Positions 1 to 7,367 are shown, numbered from the stretch's first letter. The stretch: 14,002 bases of DNA from an uncultured Hungatella sp. (GCA_910585645.1 CAJUFP010000117.1:1-14002), one strand, 5' to 3'. Notes: generated by a model from the sequence alone, not told the origin. Numbers and translations are program-made.

Positions 1-148
1 GGCATATCTGAACCCGGACGGGACATCTCTCCTTCTCTGACTGGCTTCACGACAATCCCCGCCCCTTGCTCACTCAACTATACAGTAAAAAGCCCCTCAA
101 CAATAACTCCCTAAATCCCCTACACTCACCCACCCACCAAAACTACAA
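1..148. other. Gene-free C-rich stretch at the window edge
   Basis: No open reading frame with a ribosome binding site is visible on either strand here. The stretch is C-rich on the plus strand with short CCCACCCACC-like runs. It lies downstream of the terminator that ends the minus-strand peptide operon. I see no promoter or repeat worth naming. Confidence 0.5.
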
Positions 149-179
149 CAGCCCACATGACAAACCGTCACATGGGCTG
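140..179 (-). terminator. Rho-independent terminator of the peptide-uptake/M42 operon
   Basis: On the minus strand, CAGCCCATGTGAC pairs with GTCATGTGGGCTG across the loop GGTTT, giving a 13-bp stem with two adjacent G-U wobbles. It is followed by a moderately T-rich tail containing TTTT. On the plus strand the same two positions would be mismatches, so the structure fits minus-strand transcription. It sits about 27 bp after the M42 peptidase stop codon. Confidence 0.75.
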
Positions 180-205
180 CACCTCCTACATCCTAATTCC
201 ATTCC

Positions 206-1249
206 CTAAACATCCAGCACATACGCCGTAATCAGCTTCGCCGTATTCTCAATCCCGTCCATATGGCACCGCTCCATGGCATGGCTGCCGAACACCGCCA
301 TCCCGAAGGCTCCGGCCGCCACATTATTCCCGGCCTTTAACGCCGCGTTGGCGTCGGTGCCGTACCGGTAGAAGACATCAACCGCATACTTGCACCCGGC
401 CTTTTCCGCCTGGTCGATGAGGCGGTTGGTCAGAGCCCTGTCGTAGGGCGTAGCCGCATCCTTGCGGCAGATGCTGACCGAATGCTCGTCCCCGTCATAG
501 TCCGGCCCGATAAGCCCGATATCCACGGCCACAAACTCCTCCACCTCAGGAGGCACGTACGTCCCGCCCAGGCCGATCTCCTCAAAATGGGGAAATGCCA
601 GAAGAGTTCTGTACTTTGGCTTTAACCCGTTATCCGTCAGGTACTTAAGCATCCCGAAACATGCCGCCACAGCCGCCTTGTCGTCCAAAAACCTGGACTT
701 GACAAAGCCCTTCTTTGTGTACTGGAAATGGGGTTCCTGGTAGACGATATCCCCGTGGCGGATCCCCAGGGCCCTCACCTCATCCTTTGTGTGGACATCC
801 TCATCCAGGCTGATGATCATGGTGTTCTCATTGCGCTCCAGGGTCTTGGCATCGTCAAACACATGGACAGAGTGGGACTGGCAGGCCATGATACCGCTGT
901 ACTTCTTTCCCTCCCTGGTAACCACATGGACCGTCTCCCCCTCCAGGCTGGGGAAATTTAAGCCTCCCAGCTGCCGGACGCGCAGATACCCGTTGTCGTC
1001 GATCTTGCGGACCACCATGCCAATGGTGTCCAGGTGGGCTCCCACCATAACGGTCCTTGAGTTGTCCTCCCCCTCGATCGTGATATAAGCCGTATGCTTC
1101 CTGTCATAAGTCACCTTCTGCCCAAACATCCCGGCGTACTTCTCGATCACCGGGTTGATCTCCTCATAGTAGCTCACCGGGCTGGGCGTATTGATAATCT
1201 CCTCCAGACACTTTAACACAAACTCATTGTCAATCTTATATTCCATCAT
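206..1249 (-). CDS. M42 family metallo-aminopeptidase
   Basis: This 347-residue protein is a likely cytoplasmic, metal-dependent aminopeptidase of the M42 (glutamyl aminopeptidase/TET) family that trims free N-terminal residues from short peptides. The dinuclear metal site is visible: H72-L-D74 in AHLDT, D190 in RFLDDKAA, the E223-E224 pair in PHFEEIG, D243 in VAVDIG and H323 in GSHAMERCH. Its length matches the family (about 340-360). It is the last gene of the operon, 89 bp after the OppF-type ATPase gene and just before a terminator, so it probably degrades the peptides imported by the transporter. The start has a GAGGAG ribosome binding site. Two consecutive ATG codons make 1249 and 1246 equally possible starts. 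The osmoprotectant-associated M42 subgroup has similar size, but no NAGGN synthesis genes are seen here, so I do not assign it. Confidence 0.9.
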   Translation of the reverse strand: MMEYKIDNEFVLKCLEEIINTPSPVSYYEEINPVIEKYAGMFGQKVTYDRKHTAYITIEGEDNSRTVMVGAHLDTIGMVVRKIDDNGYLRVRQLGGLNFPSLEGETVHVVTREGKKYSGIMACQSHSVHVFDDAKTLERNENTMIISLDEDVHTKDEVRALGIRHGDIVYQEPHFQYTKKGFVKSRFLDDKAAVAACFGMLKYLTDNGLKPKYRTLLAFPHFEEIGLGGTYVPPEVEEFVAVDIGLIGPDYDGDEHSVSICRKDAATPYDRALTNRLIDQAEKAGCKYAVDVFYRYGTDANAALKAGNNVAAGAFGMAVFGSHAMERCHMDGIENTAKLITAYVLDV

Positions 1250-1338
1250 CCCGTCTCCTCATCTTAAGCCGCCCGGCCCCGTCCTCCCAAACCTCCTCTG
1301 ATTTGCTCAGCCGCAGCCGCCGGACAGCCCGTTATGTT

Positions 1339-2295
1339 TTAAAACTCCTCACTAAAATGGCAGGCCGCAAAATGGCCCTTTTCCGTCTCCTTCAACTCCG
1401 GCGTCCTCTCAAAACACTCCGGCTTTGCGTACTCGCACCTGGGCGCGAACCGGCAGCCCGGCTTCGGGTCTATGGGAGAGGTGATCTCCCCCTTAAGCAG
1501 GATCCGCTTTTTCTTCTCCCCCAGCCTTGGCACGGGAATGGCCGACAGAAGAGCCTTGGTGTAGGGGTGGGTGGGATGCTCAAACAGCTGCTCAGCGGAC
1601 GCGTGCTCCACCACCTTCCCCAGGTACATGACCATGATCTCGTCGGAGAAATAATTCACCACCGAAAGGTCATGGGTAATGAAAATATACGTAAGCCCCA
1701 GATCCTGCTGCAGCTGCTTCAACAGGTTCAGAATCTGGGCCTGAATGGACACGTCTAGAGCTGACACCGGCTCGTCGCAGACAATAAACTTAGGCTTCAT
1801 TGCCAGAGCCCTGGCAATGCCGATCCTCTGCCGCCGTCCTCCGTCCAGCTCATGGGGGTACGTGTTCACAAGCCTTTCCGAAAGGCCCACCAGCTCCATC
1901 AGCTGCAGCACATGATCCTGCTGCTCCTTCTTGTTCTTATGTACCTTGTAAAGCCGCAGGGGCTCCCCGATGATCTCACTGACCGTCTTTCTGGGATTCA
2001 GGGACGCAAACGGGTCCTGGAAAATGATCTGCATCTGGGACCGGAGACGGCGCATCTCCTGGCTGGATACTTTCGTGATATCCTTCCCCTCAAAGAACAC
2101 CTCCCCGCTGGTAGGCTCATGGAGCCGCAGAATCGCCCGCCCTGTGGTGGACTTTCCGCAGCCGGACTCCCCCACAACGCCCAGGGTCTTCCCTCTCTCC
2201 AGGGAAAAGGTCACGTCGTCCACCGCGTGGAGCACCCCGTTAGGCGTATTAAAATACTTTTTCAGATTCTTCACATCCAGCAGGATATCACTCAT
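1339..2295 (-). CDS. Peptide ABC transporter ATP-binding protein, OppF/DppF type
   Basis: This 318-residue protein is the second nucleotide-binding subunit of an oligopeptide/dipeptide importer and acts at the cytoplasmic face of the membrane. Walker A is GESGCGKS (residues 42-49), the Q-loop is IFQDP (about 91-95), Walker B is FIVCDEP (about 170-176) and the switch histidine is in ITHDLS (H208). The C-terminal oligopeptide/dipeptide extension carries a cysteine cluster (CRFAPRCEYAKPEC). The ABC signature is LDGGRRQR rather than the canonical LSGGQRQR. I chose the ATG at 2295 over the in-frame GTG at 2304 because AGGAGG lies 8 bases before the ATG and the GTG would be part of that site. The start overlaps the stop of the upstream OppD-type gene in ATGAGTGA, an 8-bp overlap implying translational coupling. 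Confidence 0.93.
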   Translation of the reverse strand: MSDILLDVKNLKKYFNTPNGVLHAVDDVTFSLERGKTLGVVGESGCGKSTTGRAILRLHEPTSGEVFFEGKDITKVSSQEMRRLRSQMQIIFQDPFASLNPRKTVSEIIGEPLRLYKVHKNKKEQQDHVLQLMELVGLSERLVNTYPHELDGGRRQRIGIARALAMKPKFIVCDEPVSALDVSIQAQILNLLKQLQQDLGLTYIFITHDLSVVNYFSDEIMVMYLGKVVEHASAEQLFEHPTHPYTKALLSAIPVPRLGEKKKRILLKGEITSPIDPKPGCRFAPRCEYAKPECFERTPELKETEKGHFAACHFSEEF

Positions 2296-3301
2296 GGCCG
2301 TCACCTCCTAAAGTCACTCCCGTCCCCTCCTCATAGGCCAGGCAGGCCACCATGTGGGTGTCGGAAAGCTTTGTCACCGCCGGAACCCGGCTCTTGCAGA
2401 TGTCTTTGCAATACTTGCACCTGGGATGGAACGCACACCCTGCCGGCAGGTCCGTAGGGTCGGGCATCAGCCCCGGTATGGGCTTTAACTGCTCGCTGCG
2501 GTTGTCAATATTGGGCAGGGACCCGAATAAGCCTTCCGTGTAGGGATGGCTTGTGCTGTTGAAAATATCCTCCAGGGTGCCGTGCTCCACAATACGCCCC
2601 GCGTACATAATGCTCACATTGTCGCAAACTTCCGCCACAATTCCCAGATCATGGGTGATCATCAGCATGGATGTGCCGTACTTCTCCCTCAGCTTCTGCA
2701 TCAGGTCCAGCACCTGGGCCTGAATGGTCACGTCCAGAGCTGTGGTGGGCTCGTCGGCGATCAGCAGATGGGGATTGCACACCAGCGCCATGGCGATGAT
2801 AACCCTCTGCTTCATGCCGCCGGAAAACTGGTGGGGGTACTCACTCCCCCGGTTCCCAGGGATTCCCACCATCTCAAGCATGGCCATGGCCTTCTTAAGG
2901 GCCTCCTTCTGGTCGATCTTCTCATGGAGCTGGATCACCTCCGCGATCTGGTCTCCAACAGTCATAACCGGATTCAGGGAAGTCATAGGGTCCTGAAAGA
3001 TCATGGACACCTGGCTGCCTCTGATGCCCTCCATCTCCTTCTCACTGTAGGAAAACAGATCCTTTCCCTCCAGGGTGATGGAACCCCCGGTGATCTTTCC
3101 CGGCGGATCCGGCACCAGCCGAAGGATGGACAGGGCCGTGGTGGTCTTGCCGGCCCCTGTCTCCCCCACCAGTCCCAGGGTTTTGCCCTTCTCAATGGCC
3201 AGGTCAATGCCGTTGACCGCTTTCACCACGCCGTCCACGGTCTCAAACCGGACTTCCAGATCCTTTATCTCCAATGTATAGTTGGTATCATGTTCTGCCA
3301 T
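2288..3301 (-). CDS. Peptide ABC transporter ATP-binding protein, OppD/DppD type
   Basis: This 337-residue protein is the first nucleotide-binding subunit of the peptide importer and is expected to pair with the OppF-type subunit to power uptake. Walker A is GETGAGKT (residues 46-53), the Q-loop is IFQDP (101-105), the ABC signature is FSGGMKQR (159-166), Walker B is LLIADEP (179-185) and the H-loop is MITHDLG. The C-terminus has the oligo_HPY-type cysteine-rich tail (CAFHPRCKYCKDIC). FSGGMKQR is typical of OppD/DppD and separates it from the downstream paralogue. The ATG at 3301 has GAGGAGG upstream at normal spacing. The gap to the preceding permease gene is 12 bp and the next gene overlaps by 8 bp, so this is a tight operon. 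Confidence 0.95.
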   Translation of the reverse strand: MAEHDTNYTLEIKDLEVRFETVDGVVKAVNGIDLAIEKGKTLGLVGETGAGKTTTALSILRLVPDPPGKITGGSITLEGKDLFSYSEKEMEGIRGSQVSMIFQDPMTSLNPVMTVGDQIAEVIQLHEKIDQKEALKKAMAMLEMVGIPGNRGSEYPHQFSGGMKQRVIIAMALVCNPHLLIADEPTTALDVTIQAQVLDLMQKLREKYGTSMLMITHDLGIVAEVCDNVSIMYAGRIVEHGTLEDIFNSTSHPYTEGLFGSLPNIDNRSEQLKPIPGLMPDPTDLPAGCAFHPRCKYCKDICKSRVPAVTKLSDTHMVACLAYEEGTGVTLGGDGHE

Positions 3302-3313
3302 TTCCTGCCTCCT

Positions 3314-4183
3314 CTACTGTTTAAGTCTTGGGTCAAGGGCATCCCGAAGCCCGTCTCCCAAAAGGTTCAGGGCCAGAATGGTGATCACAATGGCAAGCCC
3401 GGGGAACAGAGTCAAATGTACTGCGTCCCGAAGGAAATTGCGCCCTCCCGAAAGCATGGCGCCCCACTCCGGATCCGGCGGCTGAACCCCCAGGCCGATA
3501 AAACTTAAGGACGCCGTGGAGAGAATCGCCCCTGCCACGGACAGAGTTGCCTGAACGATGATGGGCGCCAGGCAGTTGGGGATGATCTCCCGGAAAATGG
3601 TGGTTACGTTGGTAGCCCCGATGGCCCTGGACGCCTCCACAAACTCCTGATCCTTCACGCTCATAACCGCCGCCCGGACGATCCTGGCGTAGGTGGGAAT
3701 GCCGGACACGCCGATGGCCAGCATCACGTTCACCAGGCTGCTGCCCAGGGCCGCCACGATGGTCATGGCCAGAAGGGTGCTGGGCACTGCCAGGAAAATA
3801 TCCATGACGCGCATGATAACGTTGTCAACCCTGCCGCTGTAAAACCCCGCAAACGCTCCCAAAATGCCTCCCAGTATCAAAGACACGGACACGGAGATCA
3901 GTCCCACCACCAGAGACACCCTGGAGCCGTGGATGATCCTGGCAAAAATATCCCGCCCGAACTCGTCGGTTCCGAACCAGTGCTCCGCGCTGGGCCCCTT
4001 TAAGCGGTTGGCAATATTCTGGGCGACAACCTTGGTCTCATAATCCGCTATGACATCGGCAAACACCGCGCACAGCACCAGAACCACCAGGATCGCCAAC
4101 CCTAACATGGCCATCTTATTTCTGGCCAGACGCTGGCACACTTCCACGGTCATGGAACGCTTTTTTGCTTTCTTATTCTCCAT
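3314..4183 (-). CDS. Peptide ABC transporter permease, OppC/DppC type
   Basis: This 289-residue integral membrane permease is one half of the translocation pore of the peptide importer. The N-terminal OppC_N-like part has a basic cytoplasmic stretch and a first hydrophobic helix at about residues 26-46. HWFGTDEFGRDIF (about 68-80) is the conserved periplasm-side motif of OppC/DppC proteins, followed by several hydrophobic helices. The EAA loop that contacts the ATPases is FVEASRAIGA...IFREIIPN (about 181-203). An in-frame start at 4228 would add 15 residues. I chose the ATG at 4183 because AAGGAGGTGA precedes it and the longer form would lie inside the upstream permease gene. The ribosome binding site touches the stop codon of that gene. 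Confidence 0.94.
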   Translation of the reverse strand: MENKKAKKRSMTVEVCQRLARNKMAMLGLAILVVLVLCAVFADVIADYETKVVAQNIANRLKGPSAEHWFGTDEFGRDIFARIIHGSRVSLVVGLISVSVSLILGGILGAFAGFYSGRVDNVIMRVMDIFLAVPSTLLAMTIVAALGSSLVNVMLAIGVSGIPTYARIVRAAVMSVKDQEFVEASRAIGATNVTTIFREIIPNCLAPIIVQATLSVAGAILSTASLSFIGLGVQPPDPEWGAMLSGGRNFLRDAVHLTLFPGLAIVITILALNLLGDGLRDALDPRLKQ

Positions 4184-4196
4184 TGCTGTCACCTCC

Positions 4197-5123
4197 TTAT
4201 TTGTATTTTGACTTGATCCGCGGATCAATGTAGGCGTAAAGGATGTCCACGCACAGGTTCACGATGCTGAAGCAGATGGAGAAAATGATCACGCATCCAA
4301 GCACTGCAGGCGTGTCCTTTGCCTTTATGCTGTTGACCAGGTACGTGCCCACTCCCGGCCAGGAGAACACGGCCTCCGTCAGCACGGCGCCGCCCAGGAG
4401 GGAGCCGAACTGGAGTCCGATGACCGTCACCACGGGGATCAGGGCATTTTTCAGCGCGTGTTTATAGATAACGCTTCTGTAGCCCACGCCCTTGGCCTTG
4501 GCCGTGCGGATGTAGTCCTGACGGATAACCTCGAGCATGGAGGAGCGGGTCGTTCTCGTTATGTTGGCCATACAGCCGGTGCCCAGAGTGATGACCGGAA
4601 GCACCAGGGCCTTCCACCCTTCCGAACCGCCGGAGGGGAACCACCGCAGATGGAGGGAGAAACCGATGATCAGCATAAGCCCCAGCCAGAAGTTGGGCGT
4701 GGCCACGCCCAGAAGGGCAAAGACCATACTCACGCTGTCTATGAGAGAATACTGTTTTGTGGCCGAAATAATGCCGATGGGGATGGACAGGACCACGGCA
4801 AAAACCATTCCCCAGAATGCCAGTTTCAGTGTGTCCGGAAATCTGGACATAACCTCCGTGAAAACAGAACGTCCGGATTTGTAAGAAGTGCCCAGGTCTC
4901 CGTGGGCAAGCCCAACCATGTAACGCCCGTACCGAATCAGCACCGGGTCGTTGAGCCCTAACTCCTCATTCAATGCCTCTATGGCCTCTATGGGGGCATC
5001 TTCCCCAAGAATGGTCCTGGCCGTATCTCCCGGCGCCAGAGACATAATAAAGAAGACCAGGAAGGAGACACCTATCACTACCGGAATTAACATGATAAGA
5101 CGCTTGATGACGTATTTATGCAT
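4197..5123 (-). CDS. Peptide ABC transporter permease, OppB/DppB type
   Basis: This 308-residue integral membrane permease is the partner of the OppC-type permease in the importer pore. The N-terminus MHKYVIKRLIMLIPVVIGVSF is the typical first helix of DppB/OppB proteins, followed by the conserved APGDTA and GLAHGDLGTSY segments (about 72-81). Later hydrophobic helices flank the EAA loop DYIRTAKAKGVG...HALKNALIP (about 203-230). The length is normal for the family. The ATG at 5123 follows AAGGAGG. The gene is separated from the binding-protein gene by 217 bp containing hairpins and repeats, whereas the downstream genes are packed within 14 bp of one another. Confidence 0.94.
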   Translation of the reverse strand: MHKYVIKRLIMLIPVVIGVSFLVFFIMSLAPGDTARTILGEDAPIEAIEALNEELGLNDPVLIRYGRYMVGLAHGDLGTSYKSGRSVFTEVMSRFPDTLKLAFWGMVFAVVLSIPIGIISATKQYSLIDSVSMVFALLGVATPNFWLGLMLIIGFSLHLRWFPSGGSEGWKALVLPVITLGTGCMANITRTTRSSMLEVIRQDYIRTAKAKGVGYRSVIYKHALKNALIPVVTVIGLQFGSLLGGAVLTEAVFSWPGVGTYLVNSIKAKDTPAVLGCVIIFSICFSIVNLCVDILYAYIDPRIKSKYK

Positions 5124-5156
5124 GGTGAATTCCTCCTTCTTATACGTTATATTGCT

Positions 5157-5228
5157 TTGTCATAAACCGCAGGGCCCTCCCGCATACATTCGCGCGATAC
5201 CCTGTGGCGCGTTGTCATAAACCGCAGG
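5157..5228. repeat. Pair of 17-bp direct repeats between the binding-protein and permease genes
   Basis: TTGTCATAAACCGCAGG occurs at 5157-5173 and again, perfectly, at 5212-5228, 55 bp apart. The unit between them contains CCGCAGGG at 5167-5174 and CCCTGTGG at 5200-5207, which can pair with one wobble or mismatch. It is GC-rich with CGCGCG and AGGGCCCT sub-palindromes. Nothing here codes for a protein. It could be a remnant of a dispersed intergenic repeat or part of mRNA structure before the permease gene. Confidence 0.6.
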
Positions 5229-5233
5229 CCCCT

Positions 5234-5330
5234 GCCTGTAAGCGTCAACAGGCTTTCCTATTGACAAGTGTACGCCCCGGGCGTACTTTCTTAGCATAAT
5301 TGTCACCAACCATATCCGGCTGGTGACAAT
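5234..5330 (-). promoter_or_regulatory. Stack of three intercistronic hairpins after the binding-protein gene
   Basis: Reading the minus strand after the binding-protein stop, hairpin 1 (5299-5330) pairs ATTGTCACCAGCC with GGTTGGTGACAAT around a 6-base loop. This is a 13-bp stem with one G-U pair. Hairpin 2 (5270-5286) has the arms GTACGC and GCGTAC. Hairpin 3 (5234-5253) pairs GCCTGT with ACAGGC. None is followed by a clean U-tract, so complete termination is unlikely. Such structures commonly protect the 3' end of binding-protein mRNA or cause partial termination, giving more binding protein than permease. That function here is inferred. Confidence 0.65.
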
Positions 5331-5340
5331 CAAGGTTCTA

Positions 5341-6906
5341 TCAATAGTGAAGCGCATAGAAGTCATGCATCTGAATCGGAGAAGGAGTCATACCCTTTAA
5401 CTCCGCGTTACGGGCAATCAAGCCTGTAGGGGTATACAGCGGAACCCAAACCGCCTCATCAGACAGAGTCTTAAGGATGGTCTCATAATCATTCTGCACT
5501 GCCGCCTTGTCACGGTTCACGGCCGCGTCATCTACCAGCTTGTCGATCTCCGGGTTCTTATAGAAGGAACGGTTTCCGCCTGCTCCGGAGTTGGCGCTGG
5601 TAAACAGCGGACGGTAGGTGTTGTCCGGCTCAGCGTTGGCAACCCACCCTGCCAGGCAGGCATCATGCTCGCCGTTTCCGGTCTTCTCATAGAAGGTGGA
5701 TGCTTCCATCTGCTCAATGTTCATGGTAATGCCAAGCTCAGCTAAGTTGGCCTGGATGACCGTAGCCGTGGTGGCGCGTGTAGAACCTGCCACATAACAG
5801 GTAAAGCTAAACCCGTCTCCATAGCCGGCCTCAGCCAGAAGGGCCTTTGCCTTCTCCACATCATAGTCATACTTGGTAACCACGTCATAATATCCGATCG
5901 CAGCCGCGCCGATGTAGTTGTCAAACGTTTTTCCCTCATTGTTCACGGACGCCACCACGATATCAGCCTTGTTTATGGCATGGCTTAAAGCCTGTCTTAC
6001 CTTTACATTGTCAAAAGGCGCTTTGGTCTCATTTACGGTAAAATACTCTACATGAGTGGACGTGTACTCATCCAGGGCCAGCTTGTTGTTGTCCCTGATC
6101 TTCCCCGCGTCTGTGGTGGGAACGCTGATCAGCAGGTCCAGCTCCCCGTTCTCCAGGGCGATGGTCCTGGCGGAATCCTCGGAGATAACCTTAAAGGTCA
6201 GCTTGTCGTTCTGAGCCGCCCTCTCCGGGTTAAAGTAGTCCGGATTCTTTACCAGCGTAAAGGAAGCGCCGGGAGTCCAGCCCTCAAACTTGTATGGACC
6301 TGTACCCATAGGCTCATCCTCGATCTTCTTGCCCTCAGCCAGAAGCTTCTCCACATGGGCCTTGCTGAAAATGGCGCAGCCGGAGTGGTTCAGAGAAGAA
6401 ACCAGGGCGTTGGAAGGCTCATTCATGTGGATCACAAAATGAGTGTCGTCTTTCACTTCCACCGAATCAATCATGGAAACCAGATGCCCTACCTTTGGCG
6501 ACTCCTTCTGGCTTTCCAGGGAGAACTTTACATCCTCCGCGGTCAGGGTGGAACCGTCGTGGAACTTAACCCCTTCTTTCAAAGTAAACTCTACGGTCAC
6601 ATCATCTATGTACTCCCAGCTGTCCGCCAGATCACCTACGAACTCATTGTCCTCCGTCAGACGTACCAGGTTGCTGTAAATGTGTCTCGTAGCGTAGGCA
6701 GACGCCGTATCATTGTGGTTATGCGGATCCAGAGAAGTCAGGTCTGTGTTGATCCCAATGTTGATCTCCTGGCTTCCCCCCGCGGATCCTCCTGCCGCCG
6801 CGGAGCTGTTTCCTCCATTACCTGAATCCGAGCTGCCTCCGCCGCAGCCCGCCAGCAGGCTCGCCGTCATAACGCCTGCAAGGATTGTGCATAAAACTTT
6901 TCTCAC
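5341..6906 (-). CDS. Peptide ABC transporter substrate-binding lipoprotein (SBP family 5)
   Basis: This 521-residue extracytoplasmic receptor of the importer captures peptides and delivers them to the permeases. Residues 1-20 form a lipoprotein signal peptide with lipobox L18-A-G-C21, so Cys21 should be lipidated. A Gly/Ser-rich linker (22-47) follows. The rest matches the DppA/OppA-type SBP_bac_5 fold, with INIGINTDLTSLDPHN near the N-terminus, LADSWEYIDDVTVEFTLKEGVKFHDG in the first lobe and NVKVRQALSHAINKADIV at the hinge side. The length fits the family. The start codon is GTG, preceded by AAAGGAGAG. It is the promoter-proximal gene of the operon. The exact ligand (di-, tri- or oligopeptide, or a non-peptide such as a metal-chelate) cannot be decided from sequence alone, though the downstream M42 aminopeptidase favours peptides. 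Confidence 0.93.
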   Translation of the reverse strand: MRKVLCTILAGVMTASLLAGCGGGSSDSGNGGNSSAAAGGSAGGSQEINIGINTDLTSLDPHNHNDTASAYATRHIYSNLVRLTEDNEFVGDLADSWEYIDDVTVEFTLKEGVKFHDGSTLTAEDVKFSLESQKESPKVGHLVSMIDSVEVKDDTHFVIHMNEPSNALVSSLNHSGCAIFSKAHVEKLLAEGKKIEDEPMGTGPYKFEGWTPGASFTLVKNPDYFNPERAAQNDKLTFKVISEDSARTIALENGELDLLISVPTTDAGKIRDNNKLALDEYTSTHVEYFTVNETKAPFDNVKVRQALSHAINKADIVVASVNNEGKTFDNYIGAAAIGYYDVVTKYDYDVEKAKALLAEAGYGDGFSFTCYVAGSTRATTATVIQANLAELGITMNIEQMEASTFYEKTGNGEHDACLAGWVANAEPDNTYRPLFTSANSGAGGNRSFYKNPEIDKLVDDAAVNRDKAAVQNDYETILKTLSDEAVWVPLYTPTGLIARNAELKGMTPSPIQMHDFYALHY

Positions 6907-6982
6907 TTGTCTCTCTCCTTTTGCTGTTATTTTTTGGCAGTCCGGGCAACTCCCGCTGCCATTGAGGATAAAAATACATAAT

Positions 6983-7041
6983 GGGCTTTTTAAATCCAGC
7001 CCTTAAGTGTATATTTTGTCACAAAATATGCATAATGTCAA
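6983..7041 (-). promoter_or_regulatory. Candidate promoter and 19-bp palindromic operator of the peptide-uptake operon
   Basis: On the minus strand, TTGACA (7036-7041) stands 17 bp before CAAAAT (7013-7018), giving a perfect -35 and a weak 4/6 -10. The palindrome ATATTTTGTCACAAAATAT (7011-7029), 9-bp arms around one central base, covers the -10 and much of the spacer, as a repressor site would. TTGT-N-ACAA resembles sites of FadR-type GntR regulators, but no regulator gene is nearby. The leader of about 100 bases has a small GGGCT/AGCCC hairpin at 6983-7002. An alternative -10, TATACA, has poor spacing. Confidence 0.5.
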
Positions 7042-7130
7042 TTCCTGTTTCTTCAATTTCCGGGAAAAAAACACAGGATTTTACTGTAGAGACCTTATTT
7101 TTCCCATTCGCAACCGTTCAGATGACCTTT

Positions 7131-7306
7131 GAACTGTTACCCTCATTTGTTACTGTTCACGGGGAGCATCTTCTTGTCCGGCTCCGCCGAACAAGAAGCA
7201 TCGGGCGTTCGCCCGATGTGGAAAACAGGATGAAAACAGTCTTACAAGCGAACTTGACGCCTGTTTTCATCCTGTTTTCCCCGCCCCGTGAACTGTAACC
7301 CTCATT
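7131..7306. repeat. 17-bp imperfect direct repeats bracketing the palindromic element
   Basis: GAACTGTTACCCTCATT at 7131-7147 and GAACTGTAACCCTCATT at 7290-7306 differ at one base and lie 159 bp apart in the same orientation. The right copy includes part of the right terminal inverted repeat of the element at 7149-7299. The left copy lies wholly outside it. Either the element inserted beside a related sequence, or the repeat is part of a larger dispersed unit. Confidence 0.6.
7149..7299. mobile_element. 151-bp multi-hairpin palindromic element (MITE/REP-like candidate)
   Basis: The ends are 16-bp inverted repeats with one mismatch: GTTACTGTTCACGGGG (7149-7164) against CCCCGTGAACTGTAAC (7284-7299). 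Inside are three hairpins. TTCTTGT/ACAAGAA spans 7171-7197 and has an inner CGGC/GCCG. CATCGGGC/GCCCGATG spans 7199-7218 with a GTTC loop. A perfect 20-bp stem is formed by GGAAAACAGGATGAAAACAG (7220-7239) and its complement at 7261-7280, with an apical CAAG-CGAA-CTTG. The whole can fold as a cloverleaf on either strand. Flanks CCTCATTT and CCTCATTC match 7/8, like a decayed target duplication. It has no coding capacity and lies between divergent promoters. Mobility is inferred; a structured RNA or regulatory element is the alternative. Confidence 0.6.
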
Positions 7307-7338
7307 CTTCTTCCAGTTGTGCCAATAATTTCACCATA

Positions 7339-7367
7339 TAGACGGGAAAAGATTAACGTGGTATACT
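7339..7367 (+). promoter_or_regulatory. Promoter of the amidase gene (extended -10)
   Basis: TATACT at 7362-7367 is preceded by TG at 7359-7360, giving an extended -10 (TGnTATACT). A 4/6 -35, TAGACG, lies at 7339-7344 with a 17-bp spacer. It sits 38 bp before the amidase start codon and outside the palindromic element. The extended -10 compensates for the weak -35. Confidence 0.6.

Noticed and set aside
2546..3508. 320-codon plus-strand open frame opposite the OppD-type gene
   Set aside because: The minus strand encodes a full ABC ATPase with all motifs. The plus-strand product has low-complexity His/Gln/Leu composition and no recognisable domain.
5160..5366. 68-codon minus-strand open frame in the gap after the binding-protein gene
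   Set aside because: It overlaps the end of the binding-protein gene, crosses hairpins and repeats, and lacks a good ribosome binding site. It is more likely non-coding.
6981..7298. 105-codon plus-strand open frame across the palindromic element
   Set aside because: It runs through the inverted repeats and the opposing promoter and has no convincing ribosome binding site or family resemblance.
7131..7306. CRISPR array or tRNA gene in the repeat-rich intergenic region
   Set aside because: The repeats are inverted and nested, with only two direct copies and no regular spacers. No CCA end, anticodon arm or T-loop sequence fits a tRNA.
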